Source of the DNA: an uncultured Pelagibacteraceae bacterium | Lineage (GTDB): Bacteria; Pseudomonadota; Alphaproteobacteria; Pelagibacterales; Pelagibacteraceae | Direction of reading: 5' to 3' | NCBI GenBank assembly: GCA_902520695.1 | Contig: CABYOT010000001.1 | Span: forward strand, 1-64,000 | Length of the DNA: 64,000 nucleotides | Shown: positions 1 through 8,956 of the stretch, in pieces | How positions within the stretch are numbered: position 1 is the stretch's first letter | Layout: each line of letters starts with the position of its first letter | Position numbers and translations under genes: made by a program | The notes under the pieces: model-generated | What the model was told of the DNA's origin: nothing | The model's input: the letters and a program-made list of their open reading frames with translations, nothing else | Database searches by the model: none

Positions 1-1311
1 ACACTACAAAAAGAATTTGTATTTGTAGATGTTAATTATAATCTAACATTTTCTGACAAAAATAAAATAAAAGTTGATTTTGTATTTAATGATCTAGAAA
101 AAACCTTCATAGAACAAATTAATATATTTGGAAATTATATAACTGAAGAAAAAGTAATCAGAAATTCACTGATTGTAGACGAGGGAGATGCTTATAATAA
201 ATTTTTGTTTGAAAAATCAATTTCTAACATTAAATCTAGAGGATTTTTTAAAAGTGTAAAATCAAATATAATAAATAGTGAAGTCGATGATCAAAAAAAA
301 ATTATAGACATTACAGTTGAAGAAAGTCCATCTGGTGAAATTTTTGCTGGAGCTGGCACAGGAACCAATGGGACTTCATTTTCTGCTGGTGTTAAAGAAA
401 AAAATTATTTAGGTCGTGGTATTAAGTTGTCCACAAATTTCACAGTTTCCGAGGATCAAATTAGAGGTAAATTTTCTGTTGTAAATCCAAATTTTAAAAA
501 TTCAGATCGTTCATTAAACACTGTAATTGAAAGTTCAAACTCAGATTTTCTTAGCACTGGTGGATTTAAGACTTCTAGAACTGGATTTGGAATTGGTACA
601 GGTTTTGAGCAGTTTTCTGATTTATTTGTAAATTTGGATATCTCTGCATATTATGAAAAACTTGAAACATCATCTACTGCTTCAAATCAAAAAAAAAAAC
701 AAGAAGGTGATTACTTTGAAAATTTACTTACATATAATTTGATTTTAAATAAACTAGATCAGAATTATCAACCATCAGATGGTTTTAAGCTAGGTTTTGA
801 ACAGACACTTCCAATATATTCAGATGATTTATCTATTACTAACACCTTAAACTATTCAACCTATCATGCTTTATCTGACAATTTAATTTTATCAGGGAGA
901 TTTTTTTTCAAAGCTGTTAATTCGATAGATGATGATGTTAGAGTTTCTAGAAGGGTTTATATACCTAGTAGTAAGTTACGAGGATTCGAGTCAGGAAAAT
1001 TTGGACCCAAAGACGGTGATGAATATGTTGGAGGAAACTATGGTTCAGCAGTTAACTTAAACACAACTTTACCAAATGTTTTTCAAGGGTATGAAAATAT
1101 TGATTTAAGTTTATTTTTAGATGCAGCAACAATAAGAGAAGTTGATTATGATAGCTCATTAGAATCTAGCGAAATTAGATCATCAACTGGTATATCGGTG
1201 AATTGGTTTACAGTTGTTGGACCTTTATCGTTTTCTTACGCAATACCACTTCAAAGTGAACCATCTGATAAAACAGAGTCTTTTAGATTTAGAATCGGAA
1301 CCTCATTTTAA
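1..1311 (+). CDS. bamA: Outer-membrane protein assembly factor BamA, C-terminal part
   Basis: Frame 1 is open from the first base, so this is the last 436 residues of a gene that starts before the window. The first ~85 residues look like the final POTRA domain; the rest is a 16-strand-type beta barrel rich in alternating polar/aromatic residues, ending in Phe as outer-membrane barrels do. The L6-loop motif LRGF, equivalent to the usual (V/I)RGF, is at bases 976-987. BamA folds and inserts outer-membrane proteins. The next gene, skp, starts 3 bp downstream, followed by the lpx genes, the standard proteobacterial order. Identification is firm. Confidence 0.95.
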   Translation, partial: TLQKEFVFVDVNYNLTFSDKNKIKVDFVFNDLEKTFIEQINIFGNYITEEKVIRNSLIVDEGDAYNKFLFEKSISNIKSRGFFKSVKSNIINSEVDDQKKIIDITVEESPSGEIFAGAGTGTNGTSFSAGVKEKNYLGRGIKLSTNFTVSEDQIRGKFSVVNPNFKNSDRSLNTVIESSNSDFLSTGGFKTSRTGFGIGTGFEQFSDLFVNLDISAYYEKLETSSTASNQKKKQEGDYFENLLTYNLILNKLDQNYQPSDGFKLGFEQTLPIYSDDLSITNTLNYSTYHALSDNLILSGRFFFKAVNSIDDDVRVSRRVYIPSSKLRGFESGKFGPKDGDEYVGGNYGSAVNLNTTLPNVFQGYENIDLSLFLDAATIREVDYDSSLESSEIRSSTGISVNWFTVVGPLSFSYAIPLQSEPSDKTESFRFRIGTSF

Positions 1312-1314
1312 AAA

Positions 1315-1824
1315 ATGAAAATAATTATTATTGTTTTTATATTGTTTAATCTTTTTATTACGAATATTAGAGCTGAGATTGCTTATATTGACCTTAATTA
1401 TATTCTGAATACTTCAAATGTTGGCAAATCACTAAATAACCATATAAAAGAATTACAGAGTAAAGACTTAGCAAAGTTTAAAGAGATTGAGATAAAACTT
1501 ATAGAAAAAGAAAAATTGATAATTGCACAACAAAACATATTAGAAAATAATGACTTTAAAAAAAAATTATCTATCTTATCTGCTGAGGTTCAAAAATATA
1601 GAGCGGATAAAAAAGCTTTTACTGAAGAATTAAATAAAATAAAAATTGAAAAAACAAAAGAGATTTTAGCCGTTTTAAATCCTCTAATTACAAATTATGT
1701 TGATTTAAATTCAATTTCTATAGTTTTGCCTAAAAAGAATATTATAGTTGGAAAAAAAAATCTAGATATAACAGATGAAATTATAAAATTATTAAACGAA
1801 AATATTAATTCATTAAAATTTTAA
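1315..1824 (+). CDS. skp: Periplasmic chaperone Skp/OmpH family
   Basis: A 169-residue protein with an N-terminal signal peptide (about 20 hydrophobic residues ending in an A-x-A-like region, IRAEIA) and a long charged helical middle (about residues 40-110) typical of the Skp coiled-coil tentacles. It starts with AYIDLNYIL, like the conserved OmpH N-terminus. Skp carries unfolded outer-membrane proteins across the periplasm to BamA, whose gene ends 3 bp upstream. lpxD starts 1 bp after the stop, so it is surely co-transcribed. Sequence conservation is weak outside the fold, so the call rests on architecture plus position. Confidence 0.85.
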   Translation: MKIIIIVFILFNLFITNIRAEIAYIDLNYILNTSNVGKSLNNHIKELQSKDLAKFKEIEIKLIEKEKLIIAQQNILENNDFKKKLSILSAEVQKYRADKKAFTEELNKIKIEKTKEILAVLNPLITNYVDLNSISIVLPKKNIIVGKKNLDITDEIIKLLNENINSLKF

Positions 1825-1825
1825 A

Positions 1826-2797
1826 ATGAAAAATAAATTTTTTAAAAAAAATAATAATGTTAAAATTAATGATATTCTTTTATCTATAAACAAAAAAAAA
1901 CAAAAAAAAAATTATAAAATAAATGATATTAAAGAGTTAGAAACTGCAACAGATCAAGATATTACTTTTTTTCACTCAATGAAATATTTAGAATTTGTTA
2001 AAAAAACCAAATCAAAAATAATTATAACTCATAAAAAATTCATTAAAATTATTCCAAAAAAAATTAAAATAGTAGAGGTAAAAAATATATTATTAGCAGT
2101 TGCTCAAGTAACGTCTTTATTTTATCCCAACGCTCTAAATGATAATTTTGATAAAGAGGTTAATTATATTGATAAAAAAAATTACCCTGAATTATTATTT
2201 GGAAAAAACGTTATTATAGGTAAAAACGTTAAAATTGGTAAAAATTGTTCTATAGGTCACAATACGATAATTGAGAGAAATGTAGTAATTGGTAATAATT
2301 GTAATATTGGCAGTAATGTCATTATAAAAAATACTATTATTGGAAATAATACTAATATACTTGATGGTGCAATTGTAGGAAAAAAAGGTTTTGGTTTTTT
2401 TCCTGGTAATAAAAAAAATATTCGTTACGCACATATTGGAGCCGTGATTATTGGAAATAATGTTGAGGTAGGTTGTAATAACACAATAGATAGAGGATCG
2501 CTATCTAATACAATTATTGGAGATGGTACATTTTTAGATAATCAGGTACATATTGCTCATAATGTAAAAATTGGTAAAAATTGTATAATTACAGGACAGG
2601 TGGGATTCGCTGGTAGCACAACAATTGGTAGTAGAGTAATGATCGGTGGACAAGCTGGAATTTCAGGACATTTAACAGTTGGAGATAATGTTCAAATTGG
2701 AGGTGGAAGTGGAGTAATTAAAAATATACCTTCAAACTCTAAAGTAATGGGATATCCTGCCAAAAACCTAAAAAACTTTTTAAAAGAGAACAAATAA
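1826..2797 (+). CDS. lpxD: UDP-3-O-(3-hydroxyacyl)glucosamine N-acyltransferase
   Basis: A 323-residue protein with an N-terminal LpxD-specific domain (about residues 1-110) and a long left-handed hexapeptide-repeat helix (about 125-300, repeats of the form I/V-G-x-x-x). The family motif GFGFFPG and the catalytic-type His in VHIAHNVKIG are present. LpxD adds the second acyl chain in lipid A synthesis, in the cytoplasm, using acyl-ACP. fabZ begins immediately after the stop codon. Presence of lpxD, lpxA, lpxI and lpxB together shows that the organism still makes lipid A. Confidence 0.95.
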   Translation: MKNKFFKKNNNVKINDILLSINKKKQKKNYKINDIKELETATDQDITFFHSMKYLEFVKKTKSKIIITHKKFIKIIPKKIKIVEVKNILLAVAQVTSLFYPNALNDNFDKEVNYIDKKNYPELLFGKNVIIGKNVKIGKNCSIGHNTIIERNVVIGNNCNIGSNVIIKNTIIGNNTNILDGAIVGKKGFGFFPGNKKNIRYAHIGAVIIGNNVEVGCNNTIDRGSLSNTIIGDGTFLDNQVHIAHNVKIGKNCIITGQVGFAGSTTIGSRVMIGGQAGISGHLTVGDNVQIGGGSGVIKNIPSNSKVMGYPAKNLKNFLKENK

Positions 2798-3244
2798 ATG
2801 AATGATTTAAATAAAGATCAAATAAAAGAATTATTACCACATAGGGAACCAATGCTTCTTATCGATGAATTAAAAAACATTAAAAAACTTTTTTCTGCGA
2901 CAGCAATCGTTAACGTAAAAAAAGATAGTTTTTTTGTCAACGGACATTTCCCGGGAGAGCCAGTGATGCCAGGTGTTTTAATTGTTGAAGCTTTTGGACA
3001 AGCTGCTGCGGCATTAACAGCTAATGGATTAGATAAAGCTACTTATGATAATAAATTAGTTTTTCTTATGACAATTGAAAAGGCTAGATTTAGAAATCCA
3101 GTTATACCTGATTGCACTTTAGAACTCAATATTGAAGCAATTAGATCACATGGAAGAGTTTGGAAATATAAGGGAACAGCATTTGTGGGAGAAAAAAAAA
3201 TGGCAGATGCCCAGTGGTCAGCAACAATTGTAGATAGAAAGTAA
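2798..3244 (+). CDS. fabZ: 3-hydroxyacyl-ACP dehydratase FabZ
   Basis: A 148-residue hotdog-fold protein. The diagnostic FabZ signature HFPGEPVMPGVL with catalytic His and the following Glu helix (VEAFGQA) is clear, as is the N-terminal LLPHREPMLLID. It dehydrates 3-hydroxyacyl-ACP in fatty acid elongation and competes with LpxA/LpxD for 3-hydroxyacyl-ACP, which explains its usual place between lpxD and lpxA. It starts directly after the lpxD stop codon. A 55-bp gap separates it from lpxA. Confidence 0.96.
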   Translation: MNDLNKDQIKELLPHREPMLLIDELKNIKKLFSATAIVNVKKDSFFVNGHFPGEPVMPGVLIVEAFGQAAAALTANGLDKATYDNKLVFLMTIEKARFRNPVIPDCTLELNIEAIRSHGRVWKYKGTAFVGEKKMADAQWSATIVDRK

Positions 3245-3299
3245 TAATCAGTAGCAAATGTTGATAAGTATTAAATATTAAATTTGTTATTTATTACCT

Positions 3300-4085
3300 G
3301 TGATCCACAAAACAGCAATAGTTGATAAAAAAGCAAAAATTTCAGATAATGTCGAAATAGGACCTTATTGTATTATAGGTCCTGAGGTTGAAATAGGAAC
3401 AAACACAGTTTTACGTTCACATGTAAATATCGTTGGCAATACTAAAATAGGAGATAATAATCAAGTATATCCTTTTTCGTCAATTGGGACTCCCCCTCAA
3501 GATTTAAAATATAAAGGTGAAAAAAATTCATTAATTATAGGTAATAATAATAAGTTTAGAGAATATGTTAATATAAATCCTGGAACAGAACAGGGTGGTG
3601 GAATAACTAGAATAGGCGATAATAATTTATTTATGGTCTATTGTCATGTAGCACACGATTGTTTAATATCAAATAATATTGTCTTAGCTAATAATGTTCA
3701 AGTAGGTGGTCACGTAACTATTCAAAATAACGCAATTGTTGGTGGAAGCTGTGCGATACATCAATTTTCTAGAATTGGTGAGTCTGCTATGATAGGAGGA
3801 ATGACAGGAGTTTTGAGTGATGTCATTCCATTTGGCTTATCAATGGGGAATAGAAATAATTTAATTGGTTTAAATCTTATAGGGTTGAGAAGATCAAAAG
3901 TCTCAAATGAAAATATAAAAAAAATTCAATTAGCATACAAGAATATATTTAAAACTACTAATTTCAGAGACAATATTGAAAATTTACAATCAGATTTGAA
4001 AAGTAATAAGTTTATAAAAATAATAATTAATTTTATTAATTCAGATAAAAAAAGACCAATATCTATTCCACCCAGTTTACAATGA
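3300..4085 (+). CDS. lpxA: UDP-N-acetylglucosamine O-acyltransferase LpxA
   Basis: A 261-residue hexapeptide-repeat acyltransferase performing the first step of lipid A synthesis. The catalytic His lies in CHVAHDC, and the family motif HQFSRIGESAMIGG follows. The C-terminal helical domain (about 190-261) completes the usual LpxA length. The start is GTG at 3300; translation from it gives the canonical IHKTAIVD-type N-terminus and no better start exists. No clear Shine-Dalgarno sequence precedes it. The last 4 bases overlap the lpxI start (ATGA), indicating translational coupling. Confidence 0.95.
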   Translation: MIHKTAIVDKKAKISDNVEIGPYCIIGPEVEIGTNTVLRSHVNIVGNTKIGDNNQVYPFSSIGTPPQDLKYKGEKNSLIIGNNNKFREYVNINPGTEQGGGITRIGDNNLFMVYCHVAHDCLISNNIVLANNVQVGGHVTIQNNAIVGGSCAIHQFSRIGESAMIGGMTGVLSDVIPFGLSMGNRNNLIGLNLIGLRRSKVSNENIKKIQLAYKNIFKTTNFRDNIENLQSDLKSNKFIKIIINFINSDKKRPISIPPSLQ

Positions 4086-4873
4086 TAGGACTATTTTTTG
4101 GAGAAAAGGATTTACCAATTCAAATACTTAAAAAAATTGAAAAAAAAAAGTTAGATCATTTCATTATAGATCTGACAAAAAATAACAAATTTAAAAAAAA
4201 AAAGAATAGTTTTTTTATAAACATTGGTAATTTTGGCAAAATATTAAAGCTAATAAAAGCAAAAAAATGTAAGAAGGTTATATTTGCTGGTAACATTATC
4301 AAACCTAAGATATCAAAACTAAAATTAGACTTAAAGGGACTATTTTATATTCCAAGAATAATTAAAGCATCAAAATTAGGCGATGCGGCAATATTAAAAG
4401 TTTTAATAAATATTTTATCAGAAAATAAAATTAATGTTATCAAATTAAATACCTTCAACCCAGAATTAACATTAAAGAGAGGAATTTATACAAAAATTAA
4501 GCCAACTTTGTTAGAAAAAGAACAAATAACAAAAGGAATAAAAACATTAAAAAAAATAAATTCGTACAATCACACGCAAGCACTCATTATAAGAGATAAT
4601 AATGTTATTTCTCAAGAAACAAGAAAAGGTACAAAAGAAATGATAAAATCTATAACTAAATCTAAAACAAAAAAAGGGATTTTAATAAAATTACCTAAAG
4701 TAAAACAAGATTTAAGAGTAGACTTGCCTACAATAGGGATTGATACTTTTAAAGATTGCAACAAAGCTGGAGTAAAGGGAATTGTGGTTAAATCAAATCA
4801 AAATATTATTTTAAATAAAGAAGTCGCTATAAAATATGCCAATCAAAATAAACTCTTTCTCATTGCCATATGA
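4082..4873 (+). CDS. lpxI: UDP-2,3-diacylglucosamine pyrophosphatase LpxI (DUF1009)
   Basis: A 263-residue protein of the LpxI family, which replaces LpxH in most alphaproteobacteria. It hydrolyses UDP-2,3-diacylglucosamine to lipid X and UMP. The C-terminal family signature LRVDLPTIGIDTF is present, as is the N-terminal G-L-F-F-G-E-K-D-L-P region. It overlaps both lpxA (4 bp) and lpxB (4 bp), so the three are one translational unit. Because LpxI is present, the metallophosphoesterase gene at 40259 is not needed for lipid A synthesis. Confidence 0.92.
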   Translation: MIGLFFGEKDLPIQILKKIEKKKLDHFIIDLTKNNKFKKKKNSFFINIGNFGKILKLIKAKKCKKVIFAGNIIKPKISKLKLDLKGLFYIPRIIKASKLGDAAILKVLINILSENKINVIKLNTFNPELTLKRGIYTKIKPTLLEKEQITKGIKTLKKINSYNHTQALIIRDNNVISQETRKGTKEMIKSITKSKTKKGILIKLPKVKQDLRVDLPTIGIDTFKDCNKAGVKGIVVKSNQNIILNKEVAIKYANQNKLFLIAI

Positions 4874-6000
4874 AAAAAATCTTTATCCTTACAGGTGAAC
4901 CTTCTGGGGATAAATTAGCGTCAGAAGTTATAACACAAATAAAAGCAAAAAGAGAAGATTTAGAATTCTTATGTGTTGGTGGAACAAACTTAGAAAGATT
5001 AGGTATAAAGACAATCTATGACCAAAAAGAGATAACCTTTATAGCTTTTACCGATATATTATTAAACTTTTTTAAAATAAAACGTAAAATAAAAGATACT
5101 GTTAATGAAGTTTTGAAATTTAACCCTGATATTTTATTTAGTGTTGATAGTCCAGATTTTTCACTAAGAGTAGCAAAATTAGTAAAAGAAAAAAATCCAA
5201 AAATAAAAACAATTCATTTTATTGCTCCTAAAGTTTGGGCATGGAGAGAGGGTAGAGTTAAGAAAATGAAGGAATTTATAGACCATATTTTATTACTTTT
5301 TAAGTTTGAAAAAGAATATTTTGATAAAGAAAAACTCACTAACACATTTGTAGGTCATCCTTTGTTGGATAAAAAAATTAATCAAAATATCCAAATAGAT
5401 CAATTTTTAAATAAAACAAATATTATATCAATTTTTCCTGGAAGCAGAACTTCAGAGATTAACTATCATATGCCAATTCTAATTAATTTTATTAAAAAAA
5501 TGAATATCAAAGATCCTAATTATAATTTCATATTTCATGCAAGTGATCAAAATAAAGGACTTATATCGAGTTATGTTTTAAAAGAGTCTTTACAAAATTT
5601 AGAAATTATTAATGATGATAAAATTAAAACTGCAGTTTTAAAGAAATCAATTTTCGCAGTAGTAAAATCTGGAACAGTTTCGTTGGAAGTATGTAAAATG
5701 AATATTCCGTCAATAATTATTTATAAGATGAATTTTATTAATTTTTATTTAGCAAGATTTCTACTAAATATAAAATTTGTTAATATGATTAATATTATCA
5801 ACAATAGAGAAGTTATTCCAGAGTTGATACAATCAGAATGTAATCCTGATGAAATATTTAAAAGTGTTTATTATTTTCTAAAAAAACCAGATTTAATAAA
5901 AAAACAAAAAGAAGAAATAAAAAAAACTCTTGAAACTTTGACTTCTCCCAGTTCTTCATCTGAGGAAGCATCAAACATTATCTTATCCTATATTTCCTAA
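4870..6000 (+). CDS. lpxB: Lipid-A-disaccharide synthase LpxB
   Basis: A 376-residue GT19 glycosyltransferase that joins lipid X and UDP-diacylglucosamine into the lipid A disaccharide. Diagnostic motifs are GEPSGDKLASE at residues ~8-18, APKVWAWREGR in the middle, and LPGSR-like FPGSRTSEI, a nucleotide-binding loop. Length matches the family. It overlaps lpxI by 4 bp upstream and the convergent gltX by 18 bp at its 3' end, an example of how tightly this genome is packed. Confidence 0.95.
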   Translation: MKKIFILTGEPSGDKLASEVITQIKAKREDLEFLCVGGTNLERLGIKTIYDQKEITFIAFTDILLNFFKIKRKIKDTVNEVLKFNPDILFSVDSPDFSLRVAKLVKEKNPKIKTIHFIAPKVWAWREGRVKKMKEFIDHILLLFKFEKEYFDKEKLTNTFVGHPLLDKKINQNIQIDQFLNKTNIISIFPGSRTSEINYHMPILINFIKKMNIKDPNYNFIFHASDQNKGLISSYVLKESLQNLEIINDDKIKTAVLKKSIFAVVKSGTVSLEVCKMNIPSIIIYKMNFINFYLARFLLNIKFVNMINIINNREVIPELIQSECNPDEIFKSVYYFLKKPDLIKKQKEEIKKTLETLTSPSSSSEEASNIILSYIS

Positions 6001-7377
6001 TCTTTTAATTACCTCTTTTTTCCCAAGAGATAATATAATATCGTATATCCCTGGACCAAATTTAGATCCAGTTAACATTATTCGTAGTGGCTGCCCAACA
6101 CCCTTGAAATTTGTATTATTTAATTTTATTAACAAATTTATGATTTGTTCTAAATTTTCTCTATCAAAAACTTCTAGTTCTGAAATCTTATCTTTAAATA
6201 AATTTATTATTTTTTTAGCTTCTTCGTTTATCAGTTCTTTATCATTATCATTAAAAATTACTTTATCATTTAATATATATTTAGAATTGTTAAATATATC
6301 TTCTAGTGTTTTTGCTTTGTTTTTTAAAAATATTAAAGAGCTTTTTATTGTATTTTCTTTTTCTTCTTTAATTTTATCTTTGTACATCTCACAGTATTCT
6401 TTTAACTTTTTGTATAAAATATTTTCTTCACTATTTTTAATGTAATATTCATTCATAGAAAGAATTCTACTCATATCAAGTTTTGAAGGTGATTTACCTA
6501 TTCCTTCTAAATTAAAAAGTTTTATACTTTCATCTAAGTTAAAAATTTCCTTATCTTTATAAGACCATCCTAACCTTAAAAGATAATTTCTAAGTGACTC
6601 AGGTAGAATCCCAATTTTTGAATAATCTTCTAATGTTGAGGCATTGTCTCTTTTTGATAGTTTCTTACCATCTATTGTATGAATAAGAGGTATATGGGCA
6701 AATTGTGGAACATCCCATCCTAGTGCTTCATATATCTGTATTTGTTTAAAAGTATTAATTTTATGGTCATCTCCTCTAATAATATGAGTCATTTCCATAT
6801 TGTGATCATCAACTGACGCAGATAAATTGTATGTTGGCGTCTCGTCATTTCTTAAAATAACAAAATCCTCAATTGTATTATTTTCAATCTCTACATTTCC
6901 TTGAACTAGGTCTTTTAATATAGAAGTGCCTTCTATTTTACTTTTAAATCTAATAACTGGTTTTATGTCCTTCGGGGCTTTATCTTCAGAAATATCTCGC
7001 CATTTTCGATTATACACGTAAGGAATTTTTTTTTGTTTAGCTCTTTTCTTTTGTTCTTCTATTTCCTCGGTACTACAATAGCATTTATATGCATTTCCAT
7101 TTTTTAATAATCTTTTGGCAATAGTTACGTGTTCACCAATCATTTTTGATTGGATATACTGTTCGCCATCATGTTCAATTCCCATCCATTTTAAAGAGTT
7201 AATTATTTGATTCTTATGTTCTTCTTTAGATCTTTCTTTATCAGTATCTTCTATCCTTAAATAAAATTTACCTGATTTATTTTTTGAATATAACCAATTA
7301 AATAGAGCTGTTCTTACCCCGCCAATGTGAAGAGGACCGGTAGGAGAAGGAGCAAATCTAGTTGCTACTTTTTTCAT
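5983..7377 (-). CDS. gltX: Glutamyl-tRNA synthetase
   Basis: A 464-residue class I aminoacyl-tRNA synthetase. The HIGH-type motif is HIGG at residues 17-20 and the KMSKS-type motif is KLSKR at 239-243, both normal for GltX. The C-terminal anticodon-binding domain follows. Many alphaproteobacteria have two GltX paralogues, one of which charges tRNA-Gln for later amidation; the sequence alone does not tell me which role this one has. lexA lies 19 bp upstream (stop to start), and the two are probably co-transcribed. Confidence 0.95.
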   Translation of the reverse strand: MKKVATRFAPSPTGPLHIGGVRTALFNWLYSKNKSGKFYLRIEDTDKERSKEEHKNQIINSLKWMGIEHDGEQYIQSKMIGEHVTIAKRLLKNGNAYKCYCSTEEIEEQKKRAKQKKIPYVYNRKWRDISEDKAPKDIKPVIRFKSKIEGTSILKDLVQGNVEIENNTIEDFVILRNDETPTYNLSASVDDHNMEMTHIIRGDDHKINTFKQIQIYEALGWDVPQFAHIPLIHTIDGKKLSKRDNASTLEDYSKIGILPESLRNYLLRLGWSYKDKEIFNLDESIKLFNLEGIGKSPSKLDMSRILSMNEYYIKNSEENILYKKLKEYCEMYKDKIKEEKENTIKSSLIFLKNKAKTLEDIFNNSKYILNDKVIFNDNDKELINEEAKKIINLFKDKISELEVFDRENLEQIINLLIKLNNTNFKGVGQPLRIMLTGSKFGPGIYDIILSLGKKEVIKRLGNIG

Positions 7378-7396
7378 GGAATTTATTTAAACTATT

Positions 7397-8080
7397 TTAT
7401 TGAAAGTTTCTATACAAAGATACAAGAATTCCTTGAACTTTCACTCTATCTGGGCCAAAAATTTTTGTTTCGTAATTTCTATTTGCACTTTCTAATGCAA
7501 CAGTTTTACCTTTTCTTCTAATTCTTTTCAACATAGCCTCATTATCATCAATTAAGGCTACTACGATTTTTCCATTATCTGCAGTATCTGCTTTTTTAAC
7601 AATAACAGTATCACCATCATTAATTCCAGCTTCAATCATAGAGTCTCCTTGAACCTTTAAACCAAAAAATTCTCCATTCTTTTCAATATTTGCTGGAAGT
7701 GGAATTCTTGAAACTTCATTCTGAATAGCTTCAACCGGAGTTCCTGCAGCGATTTTTCCTAGCACAGGTATTTCTGTATCATTAGAATTATTTAAATTTT
7801 CCTCATCTAATCCTCCCTTAATAACGCTTGGAGAAAAACTATTATAAATATCGTTTGCAGATGCTGTTTCAGGTAACTTAATTACTTCTAATGCTCTTGC
7901 CTTGTGGGCTAATCTTTTGATAAAGCCTCTTTCCTCTAATGCACTGATAAGTCTGTGAATTCCGGATTTTGATTTTAAACTTAATGATTCCTTCATTTCC
8001 TCATATGAAGGGGAAACACCTGTAGACCTCAACTTTTTGTTGATAAAGAGAAGAAGGTTTTTTTGTTTTTTAGTTAACAT
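7397..8080 (-). CDS. lexA: SOS repressor LexA
   Basis: A 227-residue repressor starting at MLTKKQK; six extra in-frame codons upstream are rejected because this is the usual LexA N-terminus. The N-terminal winged helix-turn-helix (about 1-65) is followed by the S24 peptidase domain: cleavage bond Ala112-Gly113 (KIAAGTP), catalytic Ser147 (GDSM) and Lys185 (AMLKRI). It represses DNA-damage genes and cleaves itself when RecA is activated. A GTTC-N7-GTTC operator, the alphaproteobacterial SOS box, lies 23 bp before the start, so it is autoregulated. No Shine-Dalgarno sequence is visible. Confidence 0.96.
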   Translation of the reverse strand: MLTKKQKNLLLFINKKLRSTGVSPSYEEMKESLSLKSKSGIHRLISALEERGFIKRLAHKARALEVIKLPETASANDIYNSFSPSVIKGGLDEENLNNSNDTEIPVLGKIAAGTPVEAIQNEVSRIPLPANIEKNGEFFGLKVQGDSMIEAGINDGDTVIVKKADTADNGKIVVALIDDNEAMLKRIRRKGKTVALESANRNYETKIFGPDRVKVQGILVSLYRNFQ

Positions 8081-8102
8081 AGAACAAATTAAGTACATCG
8101 AT

Positions 8103-8117
8103 GTTCTATAAAAGTTC
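8103..8117. promoter_or_regulatory. LexA binding site (alphaproteobacterial SOS box)
   Basis: The 15 bases read GTTC-TATAAAA-GTTC on the plus strand, an exact match to the GTTC-N7-GTTC direct-repeat operator of alphaproteobacterial LexA. It lies 23 bp upstream of the lexA start codon, where an autoregulatory operator is expected. A third GAAC occurs at 8082-8085 next to the start codon. Confidence 0.85.
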
Positions 8118-8164
8118 CTTTATTTATACAACAGCTAAAAAGCTACAAAAATTGAGGGAAATTT

Positions 8165-8956
8165 CTATAAAAGAGAAAAAATATTATTATTTTCCAAATT
8201 TTTTAAAAGTGATTCACCAATTAAAAAACAGTTGATAGAAGTCATGTTTTTTATGTCAAGCAACTCATCTTTTGTTTTTAGACCACTCTCAGAAATTAAA
8301 GGTGATGAGTGGTTTGATACAACATTATATATATCATAAGTTGTATTTATCTCAGTTTTAAGAGTTTTTAGGTTTCGGTTATTTATTCCAATTAAAGCAT
8401 CAGGATATTTTGCTGATTTTTCTGCCTCTGCAACAGTATGAACTTCAACAATTACACTCATATTATGTTTTAAAGCTTCCTCGTAAATTTCATCAGCAGT
8501 TTTTTCAGATATACCGGCTAATATAATCAGGACGGCATCAGCACCATAACTTTTTGCCAAAGGCACTTGAAATTTATCAACAAAAAAATCTTTACAAAGA
8601 ATCGGTAATTCAATTTTTTTTTTAATTTCAGAAATATGAGATAAATTTCCTAAAAAAAAATCTTCCTCAGTTAATACAGACAAACATGTAACGTTCTTAG
8701 AACTATATATATTTGCAATTTTTACTGGGTCGTAATCGTCTATCAAAATACCTGCAGATGGACTAGCTTTTTTTATTTCAGCAATTATGGATATCTTATT
8801 TTTTGAGTTATTAGTTTGTATTTTTTTCTTAAAATCAAAAAAAACATCTTTTTCATTAATTGATTCTATCAAGCTCTTAATATCAATTTCATTTTTTAAT
8901 TTTTCAATTTTAATCTTTTTTTGATCAATTATTTTTTGAAGAATATTTTCAGACAT
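8165..8956 (-). CDS. trpC: Indole-3-glycerol phosphate synthase
   Basis: A 263-residue TIM-barrel enzyme of tryptophan synthesis. The family motif KKASPSAG with its catalytic Lys, the CKDFFVD strand and the IGINNRNLKTL phosphate-binding strand are all visible. Its start overlaps the trpD stop by 8 bp, so both belong to one operon (ppiD-trpE-trpG-trpD-trpC). In Rhizobiales moaC and moeA usually sit between trpC and lexA; here only 84 bp separate them. Confidence 0.95.
   Translation of the reverse strand: MSENILQKIIDQKKIKIEKLKNEIDIKSLIESINEKDVFFDFKKKIQTNNSKNKISIIAEIKKASPSAGILIDDYDPVKIANIYSSKNVTCLSVLTEEDFFLGNLSHISEIKKKIELPILCKDFFVDKFQVPLAKSYGADAVLIILAGISEKTADEIYEEALKHNMSVIVEVHTVAEAEKSAKYPDALIGINNRNLKTLKTEINTTYDIYNVVSNHSSPLISESGLKTKDELLDIKNMTSINCFLIGESLLKNLENNNIFSLL

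Noticed and set aside
2195-2434. Minus-strand open frame inside lpxD
   Set aside because: Low-complexity Asn/Ile/Tyr translation produced by the hexapeptide repeats read backwards; lpxD itself is certain.
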